Shown: one piece after another, positions 38,637 to 50,853 of the stretch
Numbering within the stretch: the stretch's first letter is position 1
How the letters are laid out: each line of letters begins with the position of its first letter
NCBI GenBank assembly: GCA_928212115.1
Contig: CAKMRJ010000001.1
Coordinates: forward strand, 368,240,769 to 368,304,768
Length of the DNA: 64,000 nt
Source: Lactuca virosa
Lineage: Eukaryota; Streptophyta; Magnoliopsida; Asterales; Asteraceae
Direction: 5' to 3'
The notes under the pieces: generated by a model
What the model was told of the DNA's origin: nothing
Database searches by the model: none
Seen by the model: the letters and a program-made list of their open reading frames with translations, nothing else
Translations under genes and position numbers: made by a program

Positions 38637-38658
38637 TATAATAATAATAATAATAATT
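38600..38658. repeat. (TA)n and (ATA)n microsatellite
   Basis: (TA)n to about 38630, then ATAATAATA repeats; flanks the Helitron 3' end and mirrors the (TA)n at 24523-24584. Confidence 0.9.
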
Positions 38659-38930
38659 AAAAAATTAGGCCCCAAAAAAATTGGGTCTTGTGCAGCTGTC
38701 CACTTTGCCCCCTCAACGTCCCATAACCATTTGATCGATTTCTCTAGTTGATAATCGCATAACCATACGTAGAGATCATATGTTGCATGGACACAATCAA
38801 GAAAAAATAATGTGGATGGCACCCCCACTTACCCAAACGTTGATCGTGAACTAGCAACGACTACTCGGCTTGCAACGTGGGTACTCACACATATTTAGTC
38901 TTTCAATATTGTTATTGATATTAGTTAGAG

Positions 38931-39636
38931 TAGAGGTGGCAATCGTGTCGTGTCGTGTCGGGTTCGTGTCGTGTCGAAACATTAAACGGGTTGAAAGTGT
39001 TTGACCCTAACCCGACCCATTTAATTAATGTGTCGTGTCGTGTCAACCCGTTTATTTTCGTGTCGAGTTCGTGTCGGGTTTAGGGTTAGGGCTATACCTT
39101 GAAATATGTCGTGTCATGTGAGGTTAAAAGATTGAGCATGTTGAAAGAGTAGGAGTTGGGTAGGTGGAAAGGAAAAACAAATAGTTTGGAGGCAGAATAG
39201 ATGAAGTCATAGCAAGTTTAGATGACAAAATTAAAAGAGTTGGAGTTGGGGAGGCGGATGACAAGGTCATGAGGATGTGAGAGTGGTGAAAGAGACTGGG
39301 TAGTTTGGGAGAGAATGGAAAAACTGAAATGAAGTCTTGATCTAGACGGCTAAGTCATTTCAACATTACAAAACAATTCAATTCGAAAGTTTTCTTTTAC
39401 TAATGGTTTTGGTATTGTATCTTTCTAGTTTATTTAAATAATTCAAAAAAACTTGCATATAAATAAACGGGTCATTTTCGAGTCATATTCGAGTTGAAGT
39501 TCTCAACCCTAACCTTACCCATTTAATTTTCGTGTCGTGTCGTGTCAACCCGTTTATTTAAACGGGTTGAAATATCTTACCCAAACCCGTTTATTTCGTG
39601 TCGGGTTTCGTGTCGTGTCAATTTTTGCCACCTCTA
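38931..39636. mobile_element. hAT-type MITE (706 bp)
   Basis: Perfect 12-bp terminal inverted repeats TAGAGGTGGCAA / TTGCCACCTCTA. Perfect 8-bp TSD AGTTAGAG at 38923-38930 and 39637-39644. Subterminal arrays of CGTGTCGTGTCGGGTTCGTG lie at both ends. An 8-bp TSD and TAGNGGTGGCAA-type termini are hAT features. No transposase is encoded, so it moves in trans. Confidence 0.93.
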
Positions 39637-39933
39637 AGTTAGAGGGACCATATACACAACAAAAGGAAACTACAAGGACACTTTTTATAACATAAACAAA
39701 ACTTGGAGTAAACATGTAATTTCCACCGTACCAAAAATACTATTTCTTTAATTTAGTCATTTATATAATTTGATTGTTTAATAATGAACATATGACATGA
39801 TCAAAGTCTAAAACTAGATTCTTTTTCTATATATACTTTTATTCTGAAAGTAAGTTATAAATAAGTTCCAACCATTCCTCGACCCTCGTTGGACACAAGT
39901 GGGCCACTAGAATGAAGGAAAAGATTCAATAAG

Positions 39934-40052
39934 GTTCATAAATAATAAATGGTCAAACTAGGCGTATAATCGGAACAACATTAAGGTAAAAAGTTCATAA
40001 ATAATAAATGGTCAAACTAGGCGTATAATCGGAACAACATTAAGGTAAAAAG
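39934..40052. repeat. 59-bp tandem duplication
   Basis: TTCATAAATAATAAATGGTC starts at 39935 and again at 39994; the copies are identical by eye, suggesting a recent duplication. Confidence 0.9.
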
Positions 40053-40502
40053 TGTTTCCCGTTTTAATCGCGGTGTTAATATATTTGCTTGACAAGGTGT
40101 GAGACCTATATATTACATGAGTTTATTAAAAAAATTAAATATAAAGGTTTAAATGTTTAAGAACTTTGGATTTATAAAAAATAAGAAAAATAATGAATTA
40201 TTAAAATTGATTTTTTTATTTTTAAAATTTAAATAATTAAACAAAATAAACTAATGAGCTTTAATTTGAGAATTTTGAAATAAGAATGAAAGTCCATTAA
40301 TGAAAGATATTCATTTGTAATTATTACATTAAAGTTATGTGAATTTATTAAAATAGATAAACCCATAAAATGACATATGGAAAAGAAATTAATTCAAAAT
40401 AACCACAAAATGACATTTCACAAATCGAATGAGAGTGTGACATGTGTCAAAAAAACTTTCATTTATTATAATAGATTATATGTTTTTTCTTTAACTTTTA
40501 TA

Positions 40503-40945
40503 TGTTGGATAATTATGGGACCACTTCATAAATATGTACGATATATTATTAAATCCAGTTATTATGGTAAGAGTATAAATTGTTGATGGACCGATTTATA
40601 GAATATTTACTTACCTTGTGGGTTGAGTTCCCGGCTTGACTTAAGATCGTCAAGATCCCTTCCATCTCTCACTTTAGGGTATATCTCCATCTATATATAC
40701 ATGTGATGAGGAGCAATCAAGACACACGAAAATACACTAAGAAATTTGTATGATTAATTGCTGGGGGATTTTAGAGGGAGTTCTTGAGATCAACTGGAAA
40801 ACTCTTCCTAGTCTCTAGATCCGAAAATCTAAATGGAACAAGGTATCATTATTTCATGTGTAAGTTTTCTTTTAATCAGATTCGAGATTAAAGATCTAAA
40901 ATTATGCTTCGGCGTTTTATGTTTTGGTTATGAAACTTTCCAACA
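40503..40945 (+). repeat. Element F 5' LTR
   Basis: TATA-like CTATATATACATG at about 40690; ends CTTTCCAACA, followed by the tRNA-Met PBS. Confidence 0.9.
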
Positions 40946-41696
40946 ATTGGTATCAGAGACTACTCGAATTTGTTAAAAGAATTTTTATGATTGGTTTAAA
41001 ATATCATAATGAAAATACCTATTTCTTGAGCTTCTTCTGCCGTCATCGGAATTATATACATGAACATTTAACAAGCAAAAATCAATTTGTATTATCGTTG
41101 GGTTTTGTGATAAAACCAACGTCGATCATGAATTTATCCAATTCAATTCGGTGGTATTTAATAAGCATTATTTGTTTTAATAATAATAATAAATCTTCGT
41201 ATGAATAGTGGGCTAGTTTCTTACTTTTAACGAAATGCCCTTAAACAATAATGTTTAAATACCACCACTACATTAAGATTTATTTCTTAAACCATAATGA
41301 AACCAGATTTTGTTTATGTACAACTATAATTATTTTATATTGTTGTGAAATTATAATAAGGCATGAAATCCGTTTTTTTTTACCATTGCATATCATGGGG
41401 ATTTCAAAAGGATTAATTTTTAGCAAATATGATTATACGGGGATATTATTATGATAGATTTTGATTTTATTTAATTGGCATAAATTATTATGGGCATTTA
41501 AGGAAATTATTTGATAACATCTTTTGTTATATTAACTTGACACCATTTTATGTATGGTGGTCTTTTATTTTTGGTTATCAATAAACTACAGTTATGACAT
41601 GTTTATTTATTTTCAGAGTAAATTAATTGACACAATATGTTACCTAAGTGACATCTTTTGTGAAAATTAATTTACAAATAAATTACATTGTTCGGG

Positions 41697-42238
41697 TATG
41701 TGTGTTTATTGATGCGGATATCAATCGACCCAAAGTTATATTGATATTTGGCCGAATAAACACATATTTCATAATAAACACACGACAATTTTTTTAGGTT
41801 ACATATCATTAATAAGTCAATCCAAAGAGGAGCTTATTAATTGACATGATTTATTGTCGATGTTTATTAAATTTTATGATTTATATGTTTATTAATGCAG
41901 ATATTAATCGACCCAAAGGTAGGTTAATATTTGGCCGGATAAATACATGTTTGATGATAAATATGCGACAATTTTTTAGGTTACATGTCATTAATAAGTC
42001 AATCCAAAGATGAGCTTATTAATTGACATGATATATTGTCAATTCTTCTTATCAAAATTTATAGCTTATTTGTTTATATATGCGGATATTAGCCGACCCA
42101 AAGGTAGACTGATATTTGGACGAATAAACATATATGTGGTGATAAACATGTGACGATTTTTTGGTTCCATGTGATTAATAAGTCAATCCAAAGAGGGGCT
42201 TGTTAATTGACATGATTTATTGTCAATGTTTATCTATA
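41697..42238. repeat. Three tandem copies of a unit of about 185 bp inside element F
   Basis: GTTTATTGATGCGGATATC-like starts at about 41703, 41888 and 42073. Each copy carries ATCGACCCAAAG, a GATATTTGGCCGAATAAACA-like stretch, and AATAAGTCAATCCAAAGA then TTAATTGACATGAT. Copies differ by point changes. Position fits a 5' leader or gag region. Confidence 0.85.
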
Positions 42239-43039
42239 AAACAAGGACATCTCTTGCAAATTAGTATTACTGTCCAAAGACTTGATATTAATGTTGTGTT
42301 GATACCTTATAAAATTGTCATAAATTGAATTTATTGATTACGGTTTATGGATTAATGAGCATAAAAAAATAGATTTGCTCATGTTTTAATTATGGTATTA
42401 TATCTGCTAACATTGATCACATTTATGATTCATGTAATCAATGAGATTAAATTTAAGGAATGCATTGAGGGCATTATGTTAGTTCTCGAATGCATGGACA
42501 TTGACCTTGCATTTTGGATAGAGCAACATTTTTTGAGGATGTTGAGTTTGGGGGAGAAACAAGGTTAAAACATTGTCTTTAAGGAGGAATCAATTTTGAT
42601 TCCTATTATTGCTTTCGATAGTATGCAAATTATGGAAAAGTGATCGACAATGTTATTCAATCTCCTATTCAGAATACACAAACTCAACAACCTCAAATTT
42701 GGATATCCTATGCGTGGTACCACATTTTTCATCAATTTTTTTTATCTCTTTTGGTTTTTAGGTAAATACAATAGATGATTTTGTGTATCACAGATTAAGT
42801 GGGAGTAAATTTATCTTTTTGGTTTTGGCTAGATATCTATGCAACTCAAGTTTGGATCATAAGAAAGCAACCAAATGAATTTGAGATATCTATATATAAC
42901 AAAAGTCTATGTGCCCAACTATAGGAAATTCAGATGTTTTGGAGATCATTTTTATTAAGAATTTATTAGATGCCAAAATGGTTACTGATCCATATCAGGA
43001 TACTTTTACATTTTAGCATGATAAACCATTTCATGGAAT

Positions 43040-43345
43040 ATACTTCGGTAGCTTCTTCCATAATGGCAGCATAATTTGTAGCATGGAATATGGTTGCGGA
43101 AATTTGGCACGAGGCTACACATTATTGGTATTGAAAGACCACTAAAGTTGTGATAATAAGTCAGCAATGTTATATTCCAACAACATAAGTTCTATTAAGT
43201 CAAAGCATATTGACATCAAGTTTCCTTCTGTTAACACAATAGTGCAAAATGGAAATATATATAGCACATATGAACAAACTCCATGAAAGCGGATCCGCTC
43301 ATAAAGGGATTATCTCCCTAGGTCTTTCATGAGCATACTACACAC
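43040..43345 (+). pseudogene. Decayed copia RNase H and pol end in element F
   Basis: ASSIMAA-stop-FVA, then YSNNISSIKSKHIDIKFPSV, then ADPLIKGLSP-stop-VFHEHTTHVGVI. The SKHIDI and ADPL.KGL motifs are the standard end of plant copia Pol. Stops and frameshifts show it is non-functional. Confidence 0.8.
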
Positions 43346-43741
43346 GTTGGTGTGATATTTGGTTTTAGTGGGAGTTTTATGGTGCTTTATGTTTTGTTTA
43401 AGATCAATTATGTTTTTCTATACAGAATTAAGAATTCAGTTAACTCCATTATTAGTTGCACTTATTTGAAGTTTGATCTCACTTCAATCTAAAGAGGAAC
43501 TCGTTGGAAATCTATTTAGATTTTAAAACCACACATCATGTTTAATCTATGTCGTTAGTTATATATGTATATGTGACCATTGATAGGTTTAGTTACGTAA
43601 ATTGTAACGAAGGCCGCTTTGATCCTATACTATTATGATTAGTGGACGAGATTGTTTAAGGGTACCAATGTTATAATAACATTCATTAAAGCGCTTATAC
43701 AGTTATACGTACATTTATATATTCGTGGTCCAGTGGGAGAT

Positions 43742-44189
43742 TGTTGGATAATTATGGGACCACTTCATAAATATGTACGATATATTATTAAATCCAGCTA
43801 TTATGGTAAGAGTATAAATTGTTGATGGACCGATTTATAGAATATTTACTTACCTTGTGGGTTGAGTTCCCGGTTTGACTCAAGATCCTCAAGATCCCTT
43901 CCATCTCTCACTTTAGGGTATATCTCCATCTATATATACATGTGATGAGGAACAATCAAGACACACGAAAATACACTAAGAAATTCGTATGATTAATTGC
44001 TGGGGGATTTTAGAGGGAGTTCTTGAGATCAACTGGAAAACTCTTCCTTGTCTCTAGATCCGAAAATCTAAATGGAACAAGGTATGTTATCATTCTTTCA
44101 TGTGTAAGTTTTCTTTTAATCAGATTCGAGATTAAAGATCTAAAATTATGCTTCCGCGTTTTATGTTTTGGTTATGAAACTTTCCAACA
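43742..44189 (+). repeat. Element F 3' LTR
   Basis: Nearly identical to 40503-40945; carries a 5-bp insertion near 44084. Confidence 0.9.
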
Positions 44190-44194
44190 TTATA

Positions 44195-46299
44195 AACTAT
44201 GTAATATGTCTACAATTGATGCATGTTTTTGTATAAATAAGTTCCAAATAAAGTTTATTTATAAAAGTAAGAGATTTCTCGTTATGTATGATTGTTATAG
44301 CAGCGAAGAGTGACGTCTTAAATTCACGTATCAATATCATCTTTATTGTTCAAAAGATATAGTAATTTATATATTTCATATCGACCATGATACTCGCTGA
44401 TAAAAATGTTAGTGGTAATGTTTAAACAAAACATTCTTTGTAACGAAAGATTTCACAAATTAACAAGTATGATAGAAACCCAATATTTTATTGAAAAAAA
44501 ATATATAACTTAACGAATAAGTCATGTCTATTTAAAAAGGTTTAAAACAAAACAAACCAAACCAATATGATTTAGTCGATATAAACACATTATCTTATGA
44601 AGAAACATCACTCAAAGTTACAAATGTCTCATTCAATATAACAACGCTTAATTATAAAAAAAATGATAAAACACACAATAAGATGCGACTGCATCGACAA
44701 ATATTCAATATGAATATCAACTTTATTTAAAAATCAAGTCAATTTTTGAGTTTTACTCATCAAAATTTATAACCGAAACTTGTCACGAGTATTATAAAAT
44801 AGATTATTAGTCTTTCGAATACAATAAAATTTGAAATGACATAATTTTAAAACAAGTCAACCTTCCCATAGCGTAGTCTTTTGTCATATGAATAACAAAA
44901 ATATTAATAAAAACATCAATAAATGTCATGAAAGAAAAACAAAATTCATTTTTTTACACTTACACCGGTAGGTTTCACATTCAACAAATGAGAAACAAAT
45001 TTCATAGTTTTTAGAGCAAGAACTATGATACTTAGTCTGTTGGTAATTTCAGTATTATCAACATATTTTAGTGTAATTATAATTACTATCGGGATAGGCT
45101 GAGTTCACTTTACTATCCGAGACTAGAGGTGCAGGGTGCATATTCAAAATTTTAAATGTGGACTTGGGTATACGGGGATCCGAGGGTAGGTCCCCTTGCG
45201 GGGTCCAAGGGACAGAGCCCCTATAATAAGAAAGGGTTCAAACATAGATTTCCCGCCAAAACCTATTGATGATGTAGGCAACGATTTTGTCCAATAACTA
45301 CCCTCTTTTGGCTCCAATTTGGTGTAACCAATATTAATCACTTTTCTTCCTTATATAAATGAAAGGTAAATGTTCGTGGAAAAGGGTTGATAATTCCTAT
45401 ACTCAAATTTGATCATAAGCAATGCTATATCTCTCAAGAACACAAATCATCACAAGGTGTTCTATGTTTATGATTTTGGATTAGGTTGTAATCCAAATCA
45501 AATTTCTTGGATTATCCCACTTCCGAATCCATGTAACCCCAGGCTATAAGGGACGGATTACAGATTTCGGAAGTGATATAATCACGATCCAAGTGTTAAT
45601 TGTTATTTCGAAATCCTTATATGTAACATAGTCTTGGTCTTCAGACCCGTACATACGAATTCTAATATCTTTATCCTTAGAAACAAGTATATGAGACTAT
45701 TCATTCATGTATTTACAAATACGATTGCATGATTGTATTTATGTACATGATCTCCTTATTTGGTAGACATTTATATTATAATGTCTTATGAGAGTTACAT
45801 CTGTTCATGTATATATCATCATGATTCCATGGATGTCTCAAAAGATTGGTATATTTCTTACACAAGATAATGTTGTCAAGTTAAAATATTATAAATGCAT
45901 TATGTATAATTGTATATCACACATTAAAGTACCAATAATTAATCAATATCAATATACAATAACACAAACAACAATTTCCTGTATGAAAATATGAAAAGTG
46001 TTATGAATTATTATTTGGTGAATGATTACTAGATTCCCCATATTCTCACACCACTCTTCATAATTAGTGAGCATTATAACAAATATTATTATGAGTTTTA
46101 TGAGTGTAGTTATGCACCATTATAATGAGCATTCATAACATACCTCACCTTTCATCTTCTTTTGTAAGTATAAATAGTGAGTAATATCTATTGTCAGTGT
46201 TGGTTGTTTTTACCATAAATAATGAAATAAAGTTCTTTACAATCTCATTTCCTACTCTGTTCTTTAACTTATCAGAATAATAATATATACTTGATAAAT
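44195..46299. other. AT-rich spacer; possible copia LTR fragment at 45039-46270
   Basis: 44195-45030 is AT-rich with no feature I can support. From about 45039, TGTTGGTAATTTC could be a copia LTR start. The palindrome-rich AGGTCCCCTTGCGGGGTCC is at 45187-45205, a TATA-like GTATAAATAGTGAG at about 46167, and AATGAAATAAAG at about 46222. No matching LTR end or TSD was found. Confidence 0.3.
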
Positions 46300-46432
46300 G
46301 AAATTGGAAAGGAAAACGTACCTAAATATCTTAGACCAAGATCTTGGATTTTAGATAAAAATAGGTCTTAAGATGTATAGTGTTCCAAGATCTTGGTAAC
46401 ACTTGTCCATCTAGGGTGGATAGCCAATAGGA
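46300..46432 (-). pseudogene. Second Tat-lineage pol, integrase C-terminus
   Basis: Read on the minus strand from 46432: SYWLSTLDGQVLPRSWNTIHLKTYF. This completes GPYLVDSEVGKGSY, which is cut at 49326. Together they show that G inserted within the integrase tail. Confidence 0.75.
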
Positions 46433-48462
46433 TGTAACGCCCCGTTTATTTAAATAAATTAATAAATGTAAGTCCCGCACTAATTTGTGAAGAATTTAGA
46501 AGTTGGAGGTTAAAAGTGTAAAATCCGGATTCAGGTTGCAAATAATTATGAAGACGGGGGGATGTTTGGTAAGTATTAGACCTAATATGAAAGGATTTAT
46601 GAAAGCAGGGGCTAAAGAGTTAATTATGGACCTCATTTGAAAATAATTGTAGAGGGAGGGGCCACTTAGTAAAATATGGGACTTAATTTGTAAACGATTT
46701 ACATGGATGGGGTTGAAATGGTAAAATATGGACTGAGTTCGAAAAGATCCTATGGGGAGGGACTAGACTTGTAATTATGCCAAAAGTTTTAAAGTGGACG
46801 GGGTTTATAACCCGCCACCTTCACCATAACCCTAACCCTAAGGAGTATGTATGCAACCGTCAACCCCTAAGTATCGGCCGCCACTTCTCCACCTTCTTCG
46901 ACTTACAACACCACACCACCACCTCTGTTGAGGTCTCCAACCGTCGCCTCCTCGCCACCACTGAAGGATCATCGGACCAGCCGCCATGTTTGGTCGTCGG
47001 CGAAGACGAAGAAGGCACGACGAGATCGGGAAACGTGGTTCGTGGGTTCTTTTGTGGTTCATGGGTGGGTCGCACTCTCTCTCTTCACGTCTCTTCTGTT
47101 GCTGCCCCAGCCTTCGCCGCCGTCGTCACGTTGTTGTCGCCTCCGGCTGTTGCTCGTCGCCGAGAATGATGGTTTCGGTTTCGTTCTGTGTTCGGTATGG
47201 ACTGCCGACTCACTTCTGTTCATGACGGGGCTGTGTGGGTTGATTCACGAATGGGAGTGTGTTTCAGATCGTGTTTGCGTGTGTATGCTCGACTGGGAAT
47301 CAAGAGAACCGCCGCCACCACCTCACAGTGGCGGCTGTCACCACAATCCGTCACTGATGCCGCCATATGTGTATGTTGGTGCATTTGTGTTCATTGCTGC
47401 TACGAGAGGGTGTTGTGTGGATGTTTAGTTAGCCAGAAAAGCCACCACCACCACCGTGAGGTGGTGGCTGCCACCGTGTACCACCACCGGCTGCCACAAG
47501 GGTGGCTGTGTGTGTATGTTTATATTTGTGTGTGTGTGTTATTTAGTTGTACATTGTAAATGATGCCCAAAATAATAATGAAAATATCAAAACCACCACC
47601 GTAGGGTGGTGGTCGCCGCCTCCTGCCGCCACCGGCCGCCGTGTCGGGTGGCGGTGCGCTTGCCTCATTGAGTTTGATTCGTTTGGGGTGCTTGAAACCC
47701 TAATGGGCCTTGTAATTCATAACGGGCCCAATGAAGCCTAATGGGCTTAGTGAAAACCCTAATGGGTCTAATGTACCCTAATTGACCTAAGGAAAACCCT
47801 ACAGGGCTTAAGGACCTAGCTATTGGGCCTATTGGGCTAATATGGGTTGGAAACCCTAATTAGGGTTTGGAAAACCCTAATGCAATGGAACCCTAATTTG
47901 GGGAATTAATCGGGACACGCGAGAATTATTTGATAACTTGAAATATTAAATAATAATCGTTGGCAAAAAATAATCTAAGCAATATTGGACTTAATGGATT
48001 AAGTCCTTAGTGGATTAAGTCCCTAATGGGTTTAGTAGGAAAACTTAACCCTAATCGTCATTTTATGTGAAACCCTATTTTCACTTGGGCTTTATATTGG
48101 GCCTTCCTATTGGGCTTGGTAATTGGATTATAAATAGGCCATCCAAGAATAATCGTATGGACCAGAATATGTTTTTGGGCTTTAGGGTAAGGCCCATATG
48201 AGGGGTTGGGCCCAATTTGGAAAATTGGGTCATAGATGGACCATATGTTGGGCCTTGATTCCTAGTTTGACTTTGGGCCTATGGATTGGGCCTTGGGCAT
48301 GAATAAAGCCAAACAGGGGGGTAATGTAGTAATTACCCAAAGTATGTACTTATGGTTATGTAGTGGAACCCAATTATTAATTGGGTGATGTTTTGATGTT
48401 GACAGTTCGGGAGCCTGTCAATCAGCACTGGAGTTTTATCTGCGGGACTTCAGTAGTGCCAG

Positions 48463-49130
48463 GTGAGTCTTCTCACCATACCCATGGGTCTAAGGCACCA
48501 AGGCCGGCCCATTATGTGATTATGTTATATGTGTTGGTCATTATGTGATTTGATATGATACGTGATTTGTTATGATATGTGATTGTGTGTTTTTGCATGG
48601 AAGACCTCGGGGGGAGCCCGTGGCATTGGATATAAGACCATGTGGGGTAGCCCATGGCATTCCTAGGTAAAGACCATGTAGAGGAGCCCATGGCATTGGA
48701 TGTAAGACCATGTGGGGTAGCCCATGGCAGTCCTAGGTAAAAACTTCTTACAGGTTTTATGTATGCATGGCTTATGTGATATGTGTATAGCTTTAATTAG
48801 CTAATTTAATGATAATTGGTATACTTGATATGTAGAGGTGTGTGATATGTATGTATGCATGATATGCGTTAAAGATAGCCTTTGTGACTGATGGTAGAGA
48901 CAGCCTTTATGGCTGATGGTAGAGACAACCTTTATGGCTGACGGTAGAGATTGCCTTGTGGCTGATGGTAGAGACAACCTTTATGGCTGATGGTAGAGAT
49001 AGCCCTTGTGGCTAACGGTAGAGATAGCTTTTACAGCTAATACGATATGTGTTATGTAGATTGTGTGTGTGGGGTATGCTCTGGGGGACTCACTAAGCTT
49101 TGTGCTTACGGTTTACAGTTTTGGTTTCAG
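48463..49130 (+). other. Putative LTR leader intron in G
   Basis: 668 bp from GTGAGT to TTTCAG|GT (or to ACAG at 49118). The box GGGGGACTCACTAAGC with TTTGTGCTTACGG directly precedes the acceptor. Confidence 0.5.
48598..49040. repeat. Two tandem blocks in LTR G
   Basis: ACCATGTGGGGTAGCCCATGGCA-like units at 48598-48745, then about six copies of a GGTAGAGACAGCCTTTATGG-like unit of about 25 bp at 48870-49040. A reversed copy of the second block lies at 59533-59650. Confidence 0.88.
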
Positions 49131-49325
49131 GTTGCATCGATTTGGAAATGAAGGGCTCAGATTGATCGCAGTGCACACACCTATGATTTCCGCAATGAAT
49201 GGTTTTGGGACGAACTCTGATAATTATTTTACTTAATGATGATTTGGAATGTTTGAAATAAATGGTATCAGTGTTTTAGCTATATTAAAAATGAAAATTT
49301 TACCTCTGATTTTTGGGACGTTACA

Positions 49326-50853
49326 TAAGACCCTTTTCCAACCTCTGAATCTACAAGGTAAGGACCTTCCCATTTTAGAGTAAGTTTCCCAGCACTATTT
49401 TCAACTGTATTTTGGAAAACGTTTATAAGGACGAAATCCCCTACCTGAAACCTTTTTATCCTAATATTCTTGTTGTAAGATTTGGCCGACAATTCTTTGC
49501 TGATATGTGGCTATCCTTATCTTTTCAAGATCCTTGAGTTCGTCCGTTACGAAAAGATCTTTATATGGTATCTTGTTGTTTTCTTCTTTATTGCATAATC
49601 TTGTCCTAGCCGCAATGATCATAACTTTTGGGGGAATCACATCCTCAGTTCCAAATACCAAAGAGTATGGTGTTTGTCCTACGAAATTTTTGGTTGTGGT
49701 CCTATCTGCCCATAGAACCAATGGTAATTCTTCAGCCCATCTTCCTCTTCTTTCTGTGAGTCTTTTCTTTAGTTTATTGATTATGATCTTGTTGCTTGAC
49801 TCAACTTGACCATTTGCTTGAGGATGAACAGGTGTAGAAGTGATCATCTTGATTCCTCAACTTGCATAAAAGTTTTGTGTTGTTTTAGCTATAAATTGAG
49901 ACCCGCTATCACATATAATTTCAGATGGAATGCGAAACCTGGTCAGGATGTTGCGCTTGATGAATGACATCTCTTCATTTTATCTAACTTGGACAAAGGC
50001 TTCAGCTTCTATCCATTTGGAGAAGTAATCAGTCATTGCTAACATGAAAACTTTACCATCTAGTGCTATAGGAAATTTGGAAACTATATCCATGCCCCAC
50101 TTCATGAATGGCAATAGAGATATAACTCGATGTAGAGGTTCAGGTGGTTGGTGCAAGATATTTCTATATCTTTGACATGCATCATATTTTTTAGCATATT
50201 CAATCCCATCTTTCTTCATTGTTGGCCAATAATATCCTGCCCTCAATATCTTGGAGAAGAGTGACCTGCCCCCTGTGTGGTTGCCATATTCTCCTTCGTG
50301 AGTTTCTTTAAGGATGATTATGGCTTCATCATCATTGAGACACCTAAGATAGGGTGTGCCGCGGATTTTCCAAAAAAGATATCTTCAATGACGTTGAATT
50401 TGGAAGCTTTTATTCTGAAGCTTCTTGAGCATTTTTCATTTTCAGGAATGGATCGATCTCGGTGATATTGAAGGATAGGTTGGATCCAAGATTCTTTAGG
50501 ATTAAGGCCCTTGGGTCCAAGATTTTGAACAAGTGCCACCTCTTCTTCTATGTTTTCTATTGAGGGTGAAGGGGCATAAGATATATGAATCTTAATATCA
50601 GGATGAATCTTGAAAGCGGAACCAAGATTGGATAATGTATCTGCTTCCGTGTTATCATCTATAGGTATCTATTTTATGTTAATATCTTGGAACTTGGAGG
50701 CCAAGTTCTTTACTATCTTCAGGTATGAAGCTATTTTTTCATTTTTCATTACATATTCTCCATTAAATTGGTTAGTAACTAGTAATGAATCTGTATGTAC
50801 CTGAAGTTTTTTTATCCCAAGATCTTGAGTGATTTGTAAACCCAAGATCAGTA
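49326..50853 (-). pseudogene. Second Tat-lineage pol: second RNase H end, linker, integrase
   Basis: Minus strand from 50853: LGLQITQDLGIKKLQVHTDSLLVTNQFNG (second RNase H), a linker, integrase zinc region (HEGEYGNHTGG, KKYDACQR with one Cys lost), then a catalytic core with all three acidic positions: MTDYFSKWIEAEAF, CDSGSQF, and GQVESSNK in the 49847-49461 frame. The tail is QNTVENSAGKLTLKWEGPYLVDSEVGKGSY. A stop at about 49980, others near 49860 and frame changes make it dead, but less decayed than the + copy at 1-4425. LTR H adjoins at 50854. Confidence 0.87.

Larger units (their letters stand above)
40503..44189 (+). mobile_element. Element F, Ty1/copia retrotransposon, non-autonomous
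   Basis: LTRs TGTTGG...CCAACA at 40503-40945 and 43742-44189 (443 and 448 bp, differing by about 8-10 substitutions and one small indel). TSD TTATA at 40498-40502 and 44190-44194. PBS ATTGGTATCAGAG at 40946. Polypurine tract CAGTGGGAGAT just before the 3' LTR. The 2.8-kb interior keeps only decayed copia pieces and a tandem repeat block. Confidence 0.93.
46433..49325 (+). mobile_element. Solo LTR G (2,893 bp)
   Basis: TGTAACGCCCCG ... TTTTGGGACGTTACA, with near-perfect TSD TAGGA/TAAGA (46428-46432 and 49326-49330). The Tat integrase frame resumes across it. GC-rich block with CCACCACC / GGTGGTGG inverted motifs at 46840-47650. Donor AG|GTGAGT at 48463 and acceptor GGTTTCAG|GT ending at 49130 bracket two tandem blocks (48598-48745 and 48870-49040). 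TATA candidates at about 46803 and 48131. Confidence 0.88.

Noticed and set aside
45039..46270. Complete copia LTR
   Set aside because: A TGTTGG start and TATA-like site are present but no matching end or target-site duplication was found; reported only as a low-confidence fragment.
46826..46842. Telomere-like AACCCTAACCCTAAGG
   Set aside because: Only two to three units; AAACCCTAA-type motifs are frequent in plant leaders and LTRs.
47188..47559. Overlapping 120-166 aa frames in the GC-rich block
   Set aside because: Several frames on both strands are open because the block is GC-rich; no domain, no clear start context, and it lies inside LTR G.
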